A stretch of 64,000 nt of DNA from Sphagnum magellanicum (lineage: Eukaryota > Streptophyta > Sphagnopsida > Sphagnales > Sphagnaceae). The stretch spans positions 13,828,501 through 13,892,500 of the forward strand of contig CM038925.1 in the NCBI GenBank assembly GCA_021904315.1. The letters run 5' to 3'. The position numbers and the translations under genes are program-made. This document shows positions 10,251-23,176 of this stretch, piece after piece (within the stretch, counting starts at the first letter, position 1; each line of letters starts with the position of its first letter). The notes beneath the pieces are model-generated. The model did not search any database. It had not been told where the DNA came from and was given only the letters and a program-made list of their open reading frames with translations.

Positions 10251-11497
10251 CCTAACTATGATGTAAACAAGGATAAGGAACATGTTCTTGAGAACCCAAA
10301 CTAAGAGAATCCTTTGGTGTTGCTTGCCCCTGGTCTAATCCAATACTCATAATGTTACAAACATGCTTCACGGATAGCCTCTTCAAATGTGTAATACACC
10401 AATCTAAAAAATATGAAACAAAATCATACATTCGTTCTCAAGACATGTTCCCAATGACACTAGGCTACCCAAGGCCCAAGACAAAATTGTATGGGGCCTA
10501 GGACAAGACATTGAAATGGTATGTAACCTATCCGGGCACCCCAACCAAGGGATTCTTTTGGGGAACCCTAGGCCCAAGCCAAAACTCCAAATTCTATATT
10601 CCCCACTTTTATGGCCTATTTGGAATTTTGTAAATGTCCCCCCCCCACATATGGGCCTTACACCTTGTGAAACATGAGTAAAGCATGAGATGAATGCTAT
10701 CATGAACCTAAAACATAGGCAAATCATAATGTGTACAAAGGAAAGGGTTTTATGCCCACCCTTCCACTCTTTATAAGTGAGAGGGATCTTGTGCTTACTA
10801 TATACAAGAGTGGGAAGGATCATATGCTTGAACAAGTGTAAGATTGCTAGGTGAAAACTCTAAGAATGGGAGGGATCGTATCCCTATTAGCCATAAAATC
10901 CTTAGGTGTAACATGCCTCGCACTATTAAGGATTAGGAGAATTATTTCTCCTCTTTTCTCTAGCAAGGCTATTCACATAAATAAGGTGAGCTCCAACTAG
11001 ATTAAGAGATTTCTCCAAGTACTTCACCTTGGCCAATTAAATTCAAGCACGAACGTTTTAGAGCATCTTAAATAGCAATTGAAAAATGACATATATGTCA
11101 AGTTTTGAATAAAATCAACACCATGGTGATGTGAAAATGGTGAGATATTAAAGACCCCCATCAAGCTTTGTCCAATGCCTTGAACGAGCAATAGTGCCAT
11201 GCTTGCAGGGTTCAATGTAAGCTTTGCCAAATGTTCTCCCCAAAGAAAAAAATCACTTTGTTAACAATTGCTGGAAAGTAGGCTCCTATTGCAAATAGTC
11301 AATGGTTTCCTTGGAATCCCTAGATCAAATTCAGGTAGCAACAAAATTATTTTTTTGTCATGCAAAATTTAGATTTTTGAGGGCAAGGGACACAAATTGT
11401 GCAAAACAAATAGAACCATGCAATGCTTCAAAAATAATTCTAGAAACTAAGTTGGATCGAGCTTGATGTGGTGGGGGAGGGAAGGAGAGGGAGAGAA
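10251..11497. other. Intergenic DNA, no gene seen
   Basis: A 143-codon minus-strand frame (10404-10835) has no recognisable domain and overlaps sequence resembling the preceding minisatellite (ggCCTAGGACAAGACAT, ACACTAGGCTACCC). I treat it as a chance frame in repeat-derived DNA. Confidence 0.4.
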
Positions 11498-12214
11498 TTT
11501 AGTGTCTCTTCTGAAAATGAGTGTAAATCTTATAAATTTTTGCAAGATATTGTGGGTGTCAAAAGACCTTAAAAAAAATTATTGCCCTAAGTCAGGTGCT
11601 ACAAGCTTTGGCCCAAGTGTGACATTCAAATGTTTCCTCGTTGCATATCATTCAGTGTTTATCAACAAGGAAAAGCACACATTTAACACTAAACTGGACT
11701 GCAATCGTTAATACTATTGCCTCAAATACAATGCATTTAGTGTCTCTCGTGAAAATGAGTGCTAATCCTATAAATTCTTGCAAGCTATTACGAGTGTCAA
11801 AAGACCCTAACCAAAATGATTGCTTTAAGTTGGGTGCTACAAGCTTTGGCCCAAGTGTGACATTCAAATGTTTCCTCGTTGCATATCATTCATTGTTTAT
11901 CAATGAAGGAAAAGCAACATTTAACACTAGATTGGAATGCAATCGTTAATAATATTGCCTCAAATACAATGCATTTAGTGTCTCTTGTGAAAATGAGTGC
12001 TAATCCTATAAATTCTTGCAAGCTATTACGAGTGTCAAAAGACCCTTAACAAAAACGATTGCTTTAAGTTGGGTGCTACAAGCTTTGGCCCAAGTGTGAC
12101 ATTCAAATGTTTCCTCATTGCATATTGTTCAGTGTTTATCAACGAAGGAAAAGCACAGATTCCACACTAGATTGGAATATGATCAGTAATATTATTGCCT
12201 CAAATACAATGCAT
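11498..12214. repeat. Tandem triplication of a 238-bp unit
   Basis: Three head-to-tail copies begin near 11498, 11736 and 11974 with TTTAGTGTCTCTyrTGAAAA and end with TATTGCCTCAAATACAATGCA. Offsets are 238 and 238 bp. Similar short frames in copies one and two are repeat-derived and are not annotated as genes. The high similarity indicates fairly recent amplification. Confidence 0.9.
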
Positions 12215-15200
12215 TGTTGGAGTCACTTTGTCCACATTTGTATAGAAGCGTCTTTACCATAAAGCTATTGCCCCGTGTCAAGTGTGAGCTCCGTACAAAA
12301 AGAGAAAACACAACTATGAGTCACTTTTTTCACCTTTTACACACTCTTGTTGGCGTATACATTACCCCTGCTTGCTAGCAATAGAGGGAGCTTTTCATGG
12401 ATATGAATATATAATAATATTGAAAGAAATCAGAGGTCTAGCAAGACATGAATGAATATGTCAAATTTTGACAGTTAAAGAGAAAAAAATTCTAATTAGT
12501 TCCAGAATCTATTGAGAGTTGGGCAACCAAATCTCCAAATATCTAGGCTTTGATCAATTGAGATTCTTAACACTTTCATTCATTGTGTACAAAATGTGTT
12601 TGCTAGTGTAAAGGTTGAAAAATGTTCCTTGGTACAACAGCAGATTTTTTGTGTTCAAATGACAAATCCTACTTTGTTCTCTATCAAAAACTTCTAAGGT
12701 ATTAGAATAACACTGACCTCCAGTGCAATCAAGAGCAAGAATTTGTTTTTTCTTGCTGATTCCAATAGCATTCATTACCAGCTGATAAGTCTGGTTTGCC
12801 ATTTGAATCCACTAATTTTCATGCTGAATTGGCCATTGAGCAAGCATGGGTGTCAATTCTGTTCAAGTAATTGGCAGGCATTGCCAATGTAGGTTTCATA
12901 GATTTAGCAGCTAGTATTCTATAGAACTAATCAGCAGGCCCTTCCCAATTCTATAACCTGAATTTAAAGACCTAACATTTGATGATACAAGCAGGCATGG
13001 TTATGGCCAATTCTGGCTCCTTGTTAGCCTATGGCCAAGCCCAGCACAAAGTTCAAACTCTACCTGCCTTCTAGTACTTCCATGAGAGATAATTCAAAAT
13101 CTCAAAAACACACACACACACCCACATACCCAACACATCATATATACCTTACTAAATCTTCCCATCTTTTTAAAGGAATCCAATGATTTCTTCAGTTCTG
13201 ACCACAACATGAATCCACATCTAAGATCATAATCAATCACAAAGTTACAATCAAAGGATGCAGATTACAAGTTACATGTAAAGCATTCATGGGAGGATCA
13301 CGGTTTGCTTGAGTGTCCAACTTTTTATATGTATTCGCAGTTCTTTCAGTACTTTTAAATGCTAGAAAAATTTTACACATTTTCATCAACCTTTCTATTT
13401 AAACATATGAATTGCACAAGTTTTTATGTGTCAAGTTCTTCAAACATTCAACCTATATGACACATGACATTAGTGTACCCATTTTGAGTTCAAATATATA
13501 AAAATTATTGATATTTTATGAAAAGAAGTCATTTTTTATGAGTATTTAAAAAATCTGGAACTCTTTTATAAGCCATATGATTGCAACTTTAAGAGGATTA
13601 ATTTCAAATATAAAAATTATAGGTTGCACTAGGTTATCTCCTTGTTCACACTTTCAAAATTAATTTCAAATCATTTCTCAATAAAATAAGATATTGTTTT
13701 ATGTGGACAATTTTCAATAGTTTCAAAAGGATTCAAATACACAAGTTTGCATAATCATTATTAATGAATGGGTCTAAAAATTGGTGAAAGGATGCATCTA
13801 GTGGATATTGATAAAAATACATCAATTTCTTTTCAAAAAAATAATTATAAACATAACATTCCCATACATGTATGAAATATGTATTCTCTGGGACATAATT
13901 TGGTGCTTTTGTATTCCTATCAAAATACCAATTATATTCATAATTATGGATATGTCTCAACATTTTTGTGATGTGTTTGTTGCATATTACATAAATTGCA
14001 ATTTTAAATTTTTATTCAAAAACACCTAGACTGCATTATATGATATTTTGTTCAAAAAATCACACAGAAAGTTGCATGAGACAATATTTTCTAGACACTC
14101 AAGCAAACCATGACCCAGGAATAGTTTTGAGAACTTTTGCTAACATCTATCTATTGTTACAGTACCTACTGTTTCTTCTGGGTAGTACTTTTGAGCTGAG
14201 CAAAAGCTGGTGGTACAGAGATGAGGTAATTCCTTCCAATCAAACACATGACACTAGATTTGCTCTATTCTAGTTGTTCAACACTTTTAACGTACAAACT
14301 CCTCCTCATGGGTCTGCTGAATAAATTTTCAACTTCAACAGATGTCAAAAGCATTTTTCCTTGATAGAAAGATCTGAAAAACTCTACAGTAATGAATGGC
14401 CTAATGTAAGGTGAACAACCCACCTCACAAAGATCCCCAATTAGATCCATTTGGTGCTTGCACATCAGAATAGATTACCACTCAGGGAACTGAAGAAGAG
14501 TAGAGTAGTTGCAATGCTGATTTGATAAAAGGAACACCATGCCCGCAAAATCCATGTATACTTACTTTGGATGCCTATTGTATGCTTTGGATTGTTGCCA
14601 TGTGAGCAACTGAAAGACAGAAGACCAGGAAGCAAACTAAGAACAATTCAAATTCACCCCCAAAATCTATGTGAAGGGAAGAGTTCTTGAGAAGATGAAG
14701 ACAATGCCTGAGCTAATGGATGTCACCCAGGGAGAGTTCTGGAGAAGATGGAGACAATACCTGAGATTATGGATGTTGCATTACAATTGCTGGAATCATC
14801 TGGAAGCTCCACAAGATGTTACAAGCACCACACACATAATAACAAAAAATACAATGACAAGAACCTCTGGCTTTTTTCAACTTTGGCGAGCATGGTCTGC
14901 CAGCTGAATTAAAATTCCAGAGTGCAGAAAAAAGTCCAATCTGTTTGGGAAACATTTACTGAAATGGAGCAATAAAAAGATGGGACTTTTCTGTCATGTC
15001 TGGAGTACATAGGCTGGCCTGCAGATGCTATTGCTTTCCACTCAGCAGACCATTATACAAAATCTGTGTCCTGAGTCTCTCTCGCATGTCGAGAAGCGAT
15101 GGGAAGACTACTCAGTCTTCATCATGTTGGCTAGCACTCAAGAGAAGACATGATCACAAAAATGCATTCAAGTGGAGGTGCAAGAGTCACCCATGTCGTG

Positions 15201-15404
15201 TTATTGAAAACCAACAGCAAGGTCAATTGTGTCAAAATTACATTGTGAAGTTAACACTGCAGAGTAAGAGACTCTAGCACAATTGGTTGTCAAAGCTCAA
15301 AATGCAGAGAAAAATGGGGCCCAAAACCAATGTGTATACCTCTCAAAGGCTGCAACCATTTTAATACTAAAACTAGGTGAACTGATGAAAAAAAGTTGTG
15401 AGAT
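12215..15404. other. Long intergenic region with one small duplication, no gene seen
   Basis: AT-rich sequence without an identifiable gene. A CA-rich run lies near 13110-13125. A duplication with a 53-bp offset lies at 14674-14775: two copies of GAGTTCTkGAGAAGATGrAG, then ACAATrCCTGAG, then TATGGATGT or CTAATGGATGT. The repeat shared with the SET gene intron is listed separately. Confidence 0.4.
15059..15155 (-). repeat. Dispersed repeat, copy A (inverted relative to copy B)
   Basis: The reverse complement of this interval matches 25441-25530 with several mismatches. Shared cores are CTCTTGAGTGCTAGCCAACAT, here split into two parts of 20 bases or fewer (CTCTTGAGTGCTAG and CCAACAT), then TCTTCCCATyGCTTC, then ACTCAGGAyrCAGATTTTG. 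The element type is unknown. Confidence 0.7.
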
Positions 15405-16344
15405 TTAGCTTCGTGACTGGTTGGTAATTTGTGACTTGATATGCTCTGCAAGACGAGGAAGAGTCTTCAACTGCTCTCGAACAGAAACCTCCATACATGT
15501 TTCCAGCTCTCTCAATTTGCCCTCATCGTCTTCAACTGATACCCCCCCGGCTTCAACTCTATCCCGACAAACCAGCAAGCTCCGACTCATTCTTTCCTGG
15601 ATTCCATCATCAAATCCAAGAACCAGGGGACTATTTTTTATAATCTAAAAACCATTACTAACCATAATGCTGCTACAAGAAAGAAATAATGCCCAATTTT
15701 TCAAACCAAATGACAAAGTGCATGATGAAGTACAGGAATGGAATCCAGTGCTAGAACAGAAAAAAAGGAGCTTCTGAGATGATGATGATGATGATGATGG
15801 CTTAGAAGCACAAGGAAGGGTTTTGAAGGAGAAGAGTGTCATTGTTGTTGCCTGGAATTTGTTGAGTTCACTATCAAGAATGGCACCAGCCCGTTGGACT
15901 GGAGCAGCACATCGCTCAACACACCTTTGAATCTCCCCTTTACTTCGATTAAAGCACTCATAGCCACATCTGTAATACTCTTTCTGTCCTACCACGCATA
16001 CACAAACATACACATCAATCTATCTTGTCAAGCTGAAACTCCTTTTGTTTTCAAAGAGTTCCTGATCTTGGGAACAACAAAGACAGCAACCAAAGCAATC
16101 GCAAAACAAAAAAACTCTCCAGACAGAAGGAGATCCAGAATTACAAATCCGATTTGCCTCATTCCCCAAAATTCTCGATCCATGTTTTGACAGGTTTCGA
16201 TACTAGAAAGCTTGTCTCAAGTTTTGGAGAAGGGATGGGATCCATCACCTGGAGTGTGATGTTCACGTAGTCTTGAACATCTGACATTGATTCAGTGACG
16301 GCATTGTTGACCTCCTGAGAGAGCTTGTTGATCATCTCCGACAT
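15405..16344 (-). CDS. FAM136A/DUF842 family protein, three exons
   Basis: Exons are 16249-16344, 15852-15983 and 15405-15596, all in phase 0, giving 139 residues; human FAM136A has about 138. Exon 1 starts at ATG 16342-16344 (MSEMINKLSQEVNNAV). Exon 2 carries CGYEC and CVERC, the paired CX3C motifs typical of small mitochondrial intermembrane-space proteins, then DSELNKFQ. Exon 3 continues ERMSRSLLVCRDRVEA and ends HIKSQITNQSRS. Order and spacing follow DUF842 proteins from end to end. The second CX3C pair is incomplete: only LLVC and ETCM cysteines are seen. FAM136A is reported as mitochondrial; its biochemical role is not well defined. Intron 1 is GT-AG. Intron 2 has GC at its donor (CAG|GCAACA at 15851) and a standard AG acceptor. 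A telobox cluster lies upstream. Confidence 0.9.
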
Positions 16345-16422
16345 CTTGCCTCGCCCTCTTCGTCTTCCTTCCCTCCCCTCCTCTTCTCTTCCTCCTAACG
16401 AGGCAACATGGAAGTCAGGAAA

Positions 16423-16458
16423 TTAGGGTTTTGCAAACACCCAAAACCCTAACCCTAA
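16423..16458. promoter_or_regulatory. Telobox cluster upstream of the FAM136A-like gene
   Basis: TTAGGGTTT (16423-16431) and AAAACCCTAACCCTAA (16443-16458) lie 80-115 bp upstream of the ATG at 16344. AAACCCTAA teloboxes are established promoter elements of plant housekeeping and translation-related genes, bound by Myb-type telobox factors. The position fits; the function here is inferred. Confidence 0.6.
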
Positions 16459-19400
16459 TTCTCTGGTGGCAACACACCAACCTACTAGTGGAAGCTACCT
16501 ACCTACCTCAAATCTAAGATAGGCTTTTCTACTACTTAAAACCATGTCAGATTATGATGGCATCCTAGTTGGGGCCTTATGAAAGGCCCTACACAGCCAA
16601 ACAAAGACCTTACAATATAATAGAACATGTCCTTGATATAAGCTAAGGGGTTCTTTTTAAGTATGAGAAAAGGGCCTGTCATGAGGTGGATTGGCCGAGT
16701 GGAAGGTATCAAAATGTTACTATGGAATGGTCAAGCCTCTGCCCATTGTGTATAGGAGAAGGGTCTATGGACACACCCTTTTGACTAACCTTGGGGAAGT
16801 TGAAAATCTAGAAAGGTCTACTAATAGACCCTTCTCTTACGTAAAACACCGTCATGATAGTGACATTACTTAGGGATATTAACAATGCAATGAGGAGGGA
16901 TAGGTTGGTGGGTAACTTTCACCTAATGGAAGTTACTCTGACAAGTTAAATAGTATCTTTTAGATTGTGTAAGTTATTCTTCTTTTGACATCATTGTGAT
17001 GTCAACGGACAAGATTTCTTCAACCCAACGAAGGACCAAAGTATACAAAAGAAAAAATGCAATGATACTTTATGTTGAGTACAATGTTCAATGAGCCTCA
17101 TTAGGATGAATTCGATTAACACCCAACAAAACGGGCAAAGGCCAGACCACTCCATGAGGTTAAGTTTTCTAGTGGCAGATTCAAGAACTTTTTTGAAAAT
17201 TCATATTCAATAGAAATTTTGGTCACTATGATGGGTGTATGATCATCACCCAAAGATTATGTAATGTAACATGATCAAGAAACTATCATAATTTGCCACC
17301 CCAATCTTTTGGTTTCATGTATTCATTTGCATGGACATCAAATGGTGCCTCAGTTGCTTCATCCAAATTTGATAAGAACCTATTCATTATCAATATCATA
17401 GTTTACGATGATGGCAAAACAAAAAAAACTAATTTTTTTTCCCTTATACTTGTGGGAACAATTGATTAAAAACACTCATGAAAATGAGTGAACATAATCA
17501 CCACAAGTAATGTTCAAAAACCCAATCCTTAATTATTGTAATTGATGGTCAAATTGGACATTGCAATGTTGCACGTCGTGGGAGCATTCTTCATTTCAAA
17601 ATCATACTATTTTAATGAAACTATAACAAATTCCATGAAAAAAATACACCTTGCAAAAGGGGGAAAAGTCTGACCCAAAATAGTAAAACCTAGAGTGGAT
17701 CACTAAAGGGCACTAAAACAAATCATGTTCCAAAGCCCCCACTAATTGCAAAAATGTATCATAAAGAAAAATGGATGGGAAACTAAAAAGAACAATAAAT
17801 TTAGAAAAACTTTCATCTGTAATGATGATGCACCTCAAAATAGAAGTAGCATGAACTTTTTGCAAAGCTATTGACACCTTTGACTTATAGAAAGTACACA
17901 AAATAGTTAGAAAAGGGCAACTAGGACCTGATCACACCATGTTGGCACATCAATGAAAAAATCGTTCGTTTATTGGTGCAAGCAACCAAAAACCTTTACA
18001 ACAAAAGGGAAAAATGCATCCACTAGGTGTCAATCATGATAACATCTTTCTTTTGTTTGAACCACCACCATTTACGATCACCCCATGAAATGAAGTAACC
18101 CATAAAACCAAATTTATTTGGGTGAAATCAATAATGACAACATCGGTCAAGGTTGGAATGCTATCAATCAATAACATGATGTTAACCCATTAATGAGAAA
18201 ACTAAAGGGAAGGCAACAAAATGACATGAATTTGCTCATGTGAAACATGAAACCCTACATTTCTTGCAATGGAGGCAAAAACACCCTAAATAATGTCATG
18301 AAATGTAATATGTTCCCCACCATTAAAGCAACAAAGAAAATGGGTCCCTTTTGAATTTAAAGGCTGGCCACAAATGTGTTAATCAACCTGAGAACTAAAG
18401 AATTAGGGGAGCCCAACCTAGTGTGCAACACAAATGAGAAAAACATCTAAAGCCAAAGTTCAAATAAAAAGATGGAATGATCGAATGAGCAAAAAATCAA
18501 ACATCCATCCCTAAGCCCAAGTAAAAACTTACAAACATGCAGTGGGAATCAAAAGCCATGCCAAAAATGATGTTGGAAAAAATGATGAAGAATGGTCATG
18601 CAATTTGTTTAAAATGTTCTCTTGAAGTTAATTTATTCCCCTCTTTACAAATTACATGAAAGGGAGAACACAAATCACCACATCCAAGGACTCACACACC
18701 AACCTCAAATGGCCTTAAAAGGGAAATAGACCAAAATTGTTAGCACTTATTGCCTCTAATAAGAATGGATGACTGTCTAATAGGACTTTAATGACCATGA
18801 TAAGAATTTTTAGTTCAAGATATGACCATTCATAAAGTTTTGTCATTTTGTGTTCAATGAAATTCTAACAACTATTTTAATGTATTAAATCAACTTTTCA
18901 AAATAATTTAGGGCACCAAAATGAACAATCTCAATTGCCACAATTTTTTTTTTACACCTATGAAGAAGCCTAAGACATTATTATAATGTTTAAATTTTAG
19001 TTTATTGAAGTTAACTTTTCAAAATAATTATCATCTACAACATTCACAGCAATGCAACAATAGAACATTGTTAAACTTTCACACCTTGCAACACTTACAA
19101 CATTGCAACAATTTTTTTACTCACAACATGTGTGATAATTCAAGCATACCAAATTCCAATTCAATGTACACTGCAATGGAAAATTCCACATTTTCAATGG
19201 ACATTATAACAAATGGAAGGGGGGAAGGGCAAAAACAATAAAAGTATTGACACACCCTTAAATTCTTTGAAAGACTCAAATGCAAGTCCGAAGGTAAAAA
19301 AAACGGAAGAAAATGGAGTTGGGGTACACTCCCTAACTCACAACATTTCGGAGGTAAAAAGGGCATGCTTAAACTCCAAGATGGGGATTAAGAAAAGTAA

Positions 19401-19589
19401 CAAGCAAGTCAACTATTCACACAAACTTACACAAACCAAACAACAAGTTAATTAATGCATAGTTGAAACAATTTTGGTGCACAGATGAACCACGGGCATA
19501 CACGAACTCACAAGATTCACCACGGCCTAAACTCGAGAGAAGCCACCACCTTCTCCCTTATAATATTCTCTATGATTAACCATGGGAGC
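16459..19589. other. Long AT-rich intergenic region, no gene seen
   Basis: A tRNA-like A-box phrase (tTGGCCGAGTGG) occurs near 16690 with a poor B-box-like GGTCAAGCC about 30 nt later; this is too weak to call a SINE. The rest is A-rich sequence with short frames and no motifs. Confidence 0.35.
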
Positions 19590-20150
19590 TATATCTAAAT
19601 GTCATTTTGTCCTAAAACCCCAAGTTGGGAGTCCTAAAACTTTCGAAATTGGGACTTTTGACATTTTGGAAGGCCATAACTTCTTGTGCAAACTTCCAAT
19701 TGGGGTGAGGTCTAAAGAAAAATTGTATCCTTCATCAAGAGCTTTCCAATGATATGTGACATGCCACTTGCACGCACGTATTTCAGGGTGATTCTTGACT
19801 TTTAGTGGTCGGGAATCAAATTGGCACTTTGATTCCATGCCCTTCTTTTGGCCATAACTTGTGTATTAAGTACTCAAATGGGTCGTGCGAGCCCATTTCA
19901 AACAATTTCGTTTCAAGAACTATCCAATGGTATAAAGAACTCTTTAATCCAATGAGTTTTAATTCCTAAAATACCTCTTTGAAAATTCAGGACTCCATAA
20001 GGATTCCAACTTTCAAAATGGAAATCCATTTGGGAATGTGGGTTCATTCCTTCACATTCACGAAAGTGAAAATGTGATTCACGGGTTGCATTTTCGGTTC
20101 ACACCTTTCTATGCTTTTGCCTTGGTCACAAGCTCAAGGCTAAGGTCATG
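19590..20150. repeat. Possible LTR-retrotransposon-derived fragment (weak)
   Basis: Two successive segments begin GGCCATAACTT (near 19672 and 19850). Each continues with an imperfect CAAATgGG or CAATTGGG phrase and then a CTTTCCAATG or CTATCCAATGG phrase. Such blocks are common in terminal or leader parts of plant Ty3-type elements. No coding region, paired LTRs or primer-binding site was identified, so this is at most an old, broken fragment. Confidence 0.25.
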
Positions 20151-22850
20151 ACAAGTACCTCATGCTAATAGAACTCAAATTAAAATAAAAAAATACAAGT
20201 AATCACAAGATCCAAAAATCTACACAATAGTAAAATGTATAAAGAAAAGTGGAATTGTCTCAATGGAAATTATAAAAACATAACAAATTATCATAAAGGT
20301 ATTGGTCACAACATTTTTTATTAAGAAATGAATACAAAAGGAAAAAACAAGTTTCGCTTACTAAAATAATTTAGTGAAGATTGTTACAACACCATTAAAA
20401 TGTTTCAAAGGAAAAAAAATGTTAATAATTGCACTTCAAATATCTACATGCACTAGGAAATGATGTTTATGTGCAATCAAAAGAAAAATAGGAAAAAAAA
20501 TGTTCCTATGTAATCATTCATGGAAAATTTGTGCATGAAAAACAATGTTTTAAAAAAAAAACCTTAACTTTAACAACTTCAACTAAGGAAACAACCTACA
20601 TAATGTCATTATAAACCTTGATGAATGTTCAACACAAATTTATGTAGTCAACCATCTTAATCAACATCCTTTGATCATTAATGTTAATGATGGACATCAA
20701 AAAATACACAAAGTGATCAATAATTAAAATAAAAATAATAAGTTTTAATTTAGTCAATGTTTAACCAAATTTTAATTTAATCAACATCAAACATGATCGC
20801 ATGATGAATAAAGTTCATTCACATGGATTTCCATTTATGATTTCATAGTCCATCATAATTCATTCGTAATTAAATTATAATCCACTTGTAGTTAACTCAT
20901 AATTCACTTTTAAATCACTTTTAATCAATTTTTAGTTAACTTTTAATTCATTTCCAACTTTTTAAATCCACTCTTAGGTAATTTTTAATTAATTTTTAAT
21001 TCACTCTTATTTAAGTTTTAGTTAATTCATAATTCATATATAATTGATGGGTACATGGAAACTTTTATGGAAATTTCCTTTAATTAAGTCCCCAAAAAAA
21101 TATAAGTAAAAATAGGACCCCAATTACCTTTAATCTATTCAACATTAATTTGAAGTACGATTTTACACCATAGTTTTGTTATGTTCTTTTCATGTTTATG
21201 TTTTTTTACTTTATCATAATAAATATACTTTTGTATTTTGATCTTGCACATTTTGTGTTCTTGATTTTAACATTTGTGTCTTATTTTGATTCTTTTTTTT
21301 TGTGTTTTGGAATTAAATTTAGATTTATGCTTTCATCATTCGTTTTTATAGTTTTTGTGCTTGTAACAAATGCCACATAAGTTACAATAATTAGTAGGTT
21401 AGGTTAGTTAATATGTAGTATATTAAATAAATTAGTAGTAACTTAAACTAGGTAGTAGTTGATAGGTAAAACCTATCTTAATAAGTAGTAGATTATGTTA
21501 AGTATTAGTTGGGAAGTAAAAATTTAAGTTAGGTGAAATAGAAAACTATGCAATAATTAAGTAGGTAGATAGTTAGGTATTGGCTAGTAGTAGTAATTGT
21601 GATTAAGTTGTAATTAGGTTGCAACTAAAATGTTTATCCCATATATGGTTTTTTTTCCATTTCAATTTTCTAAATTACATAAAAAGGTACACTCTAAACA
21701 TTGAAAAAATGCCCAAAAAAGGTCAAAATGCAATTCAAATTTTTGAAAAGTCATTTAATGTGCCATGTGGTAGCTTTTGAATTGGCCACATGTATCAATT
21801 TAAATTTCCAAAGTGTACGTGGGAGATTAATTTATTATTATTTTTTGAAAATTTAAAATTATGTCATTTGTCAACATGTAATTGCTCAACAATATAATGG
21901 GAAATTGTGATAATAATGAAGAACTATATAATCAATGAATGGAGGGGGAAATGGTTGACAATATATCTCATCCATGTGCATTGTGTTGATGGCATGATGA
22001 ATCATTATTTGTGACTATTGTTAGGTACAAGGAAACTTATGCAACTAATGAAACATTTAATTTTAATAATGAATTGTAGTATGTTGTGAAAACATTTCTA
22101 GGTTTTTGCATATGGATTTATGTGTAATTGATTACACTTTGAATTGAAGGAAAACCACAAAGCTTTTTGAAACTTGCCATGACTTGAAAAAGATTGTCAC
22201 CTTGTGGCCATTGAATTTATTTTTAAAAAATAAGTGTTGATTACATAAACAAATTTGTGAAAAACCATGTTCACTAAACACATCCCAATGGGAAACATAT
22301 CATCATTTTAAAAATATTTTGCTCCATGCGAGAGCATGTAAAATGAACATGCCACTTAAATTTCAACAAGTATAACACAAGGGTACTTGGTGTTTCTTTT
22401 CACAATCAAAGATTGCAACTTCTTAGTCACTTACAAAACAATGTCACTAGTAATTTGAAAGTGTTTCACCCACTTGTGATTATCATACTGTGTCATGAAA
22501 ATTGTGAATACCATGTGGTATTCTATGCTTTGACCCAATTGGCCAATTTCTTGGTTCTTTAAAAGATCAAAGTTAGAAAATAGCCTATATTGATGCATAA
22601 TGACTACATTTTTCATGGCTTGAAAAAAAAACATGCAATCACATTCCCAAATCAATTTTCCATGAGCTCTATCCAATCACTATTGTCATGAAATCATCGG
22701 TTCAATTGATTTTGCATTTGCAAAACAACATGAATCAAATGAATTGAAAAAAACATTGAGTTTGAAAACCTCATGGTGAAAGAATGGTGCAAACAAAAAT
22801 TGCAAAAAGGCACATAAACAAAATTCAAAAAGAAATGTGCACAAACACAA
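20151..22850. other. Very AT-rich intergenic DNA, no gene seen
   Basis: A degenerate low-complexity stretch at about 20870-21030 repeats variants of TTTTTAGTTAACTTTTAATTCA. Around 21390-21610, GTAGGTTAGTTA-like phrases recur. No coding or RNA signal was found. Confidence 0.4.
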
Positions 22851-23176
22851 CTTGCACATAAGTGTGAAAAAAAAGTTTGAACAAAGAACTTTAATAAAAA
22901 ATCACTTGTGAGAATAAAGAAGTGCAAACACAAATGAAATGTCATGTAAGCAAATGCATATAAGAAAACAAAAGCTCTCGCAAACAAAACTTGTAAAAAA
23001 AATGCAAACACAACTTGCATAAAGAAACACAAAACTTTAAATAACTTGCAAGCAAAATTTGAAAAAAACACACACACACAAACCCAACATGCATAAAGAT
23101 GTGAAAAAAAAGCTTGCAAAGAGAGCTTTGATCAAAGAGTTCTTATGAGAATAAAAATATATAAACACAAATGAAA
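22851..23176. repeat. Tandem duplication with ~237-bp offset
   Basis: Two similar blocks, about 22851-22941 and 23088-23176, share GTGAAAAAAAAGyTTG, then the phrase caaAGAgyTTtrATmAA, then GAGAATAAA and AAACACAAATGAAA. The A-rich interval between them also repeats CAAACACAACTTGCAtAA. The minus-strand frame across this area (22694-23119) is a low-complexity artefact. Confidence 0.6.

Noticed and set aside
10404-10835. 143-codon minus-strand frame
   Set aside because: No recognisable domain, and it overlaps sequence resembling the adjacent minisatellite. Judged a chance frame.
11641-11949. Pair of similar ~100-codon frames in the 238-bp repeats
   Set aside because: The similarity comes from the tandem repeat itself; no coding bias or motif.
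16685-16760. tRNA-Leu/Ser-like A box suggesting a SINE
   Set aside because: The B box is a poor match, and no tail or second copy was seen.
22694-23119. 141-codon hydrophobic minus-strand frame
   Set aside because: Translation of an A-rich tandem duplication; Phe/Val/Cys richness follows from base composition.
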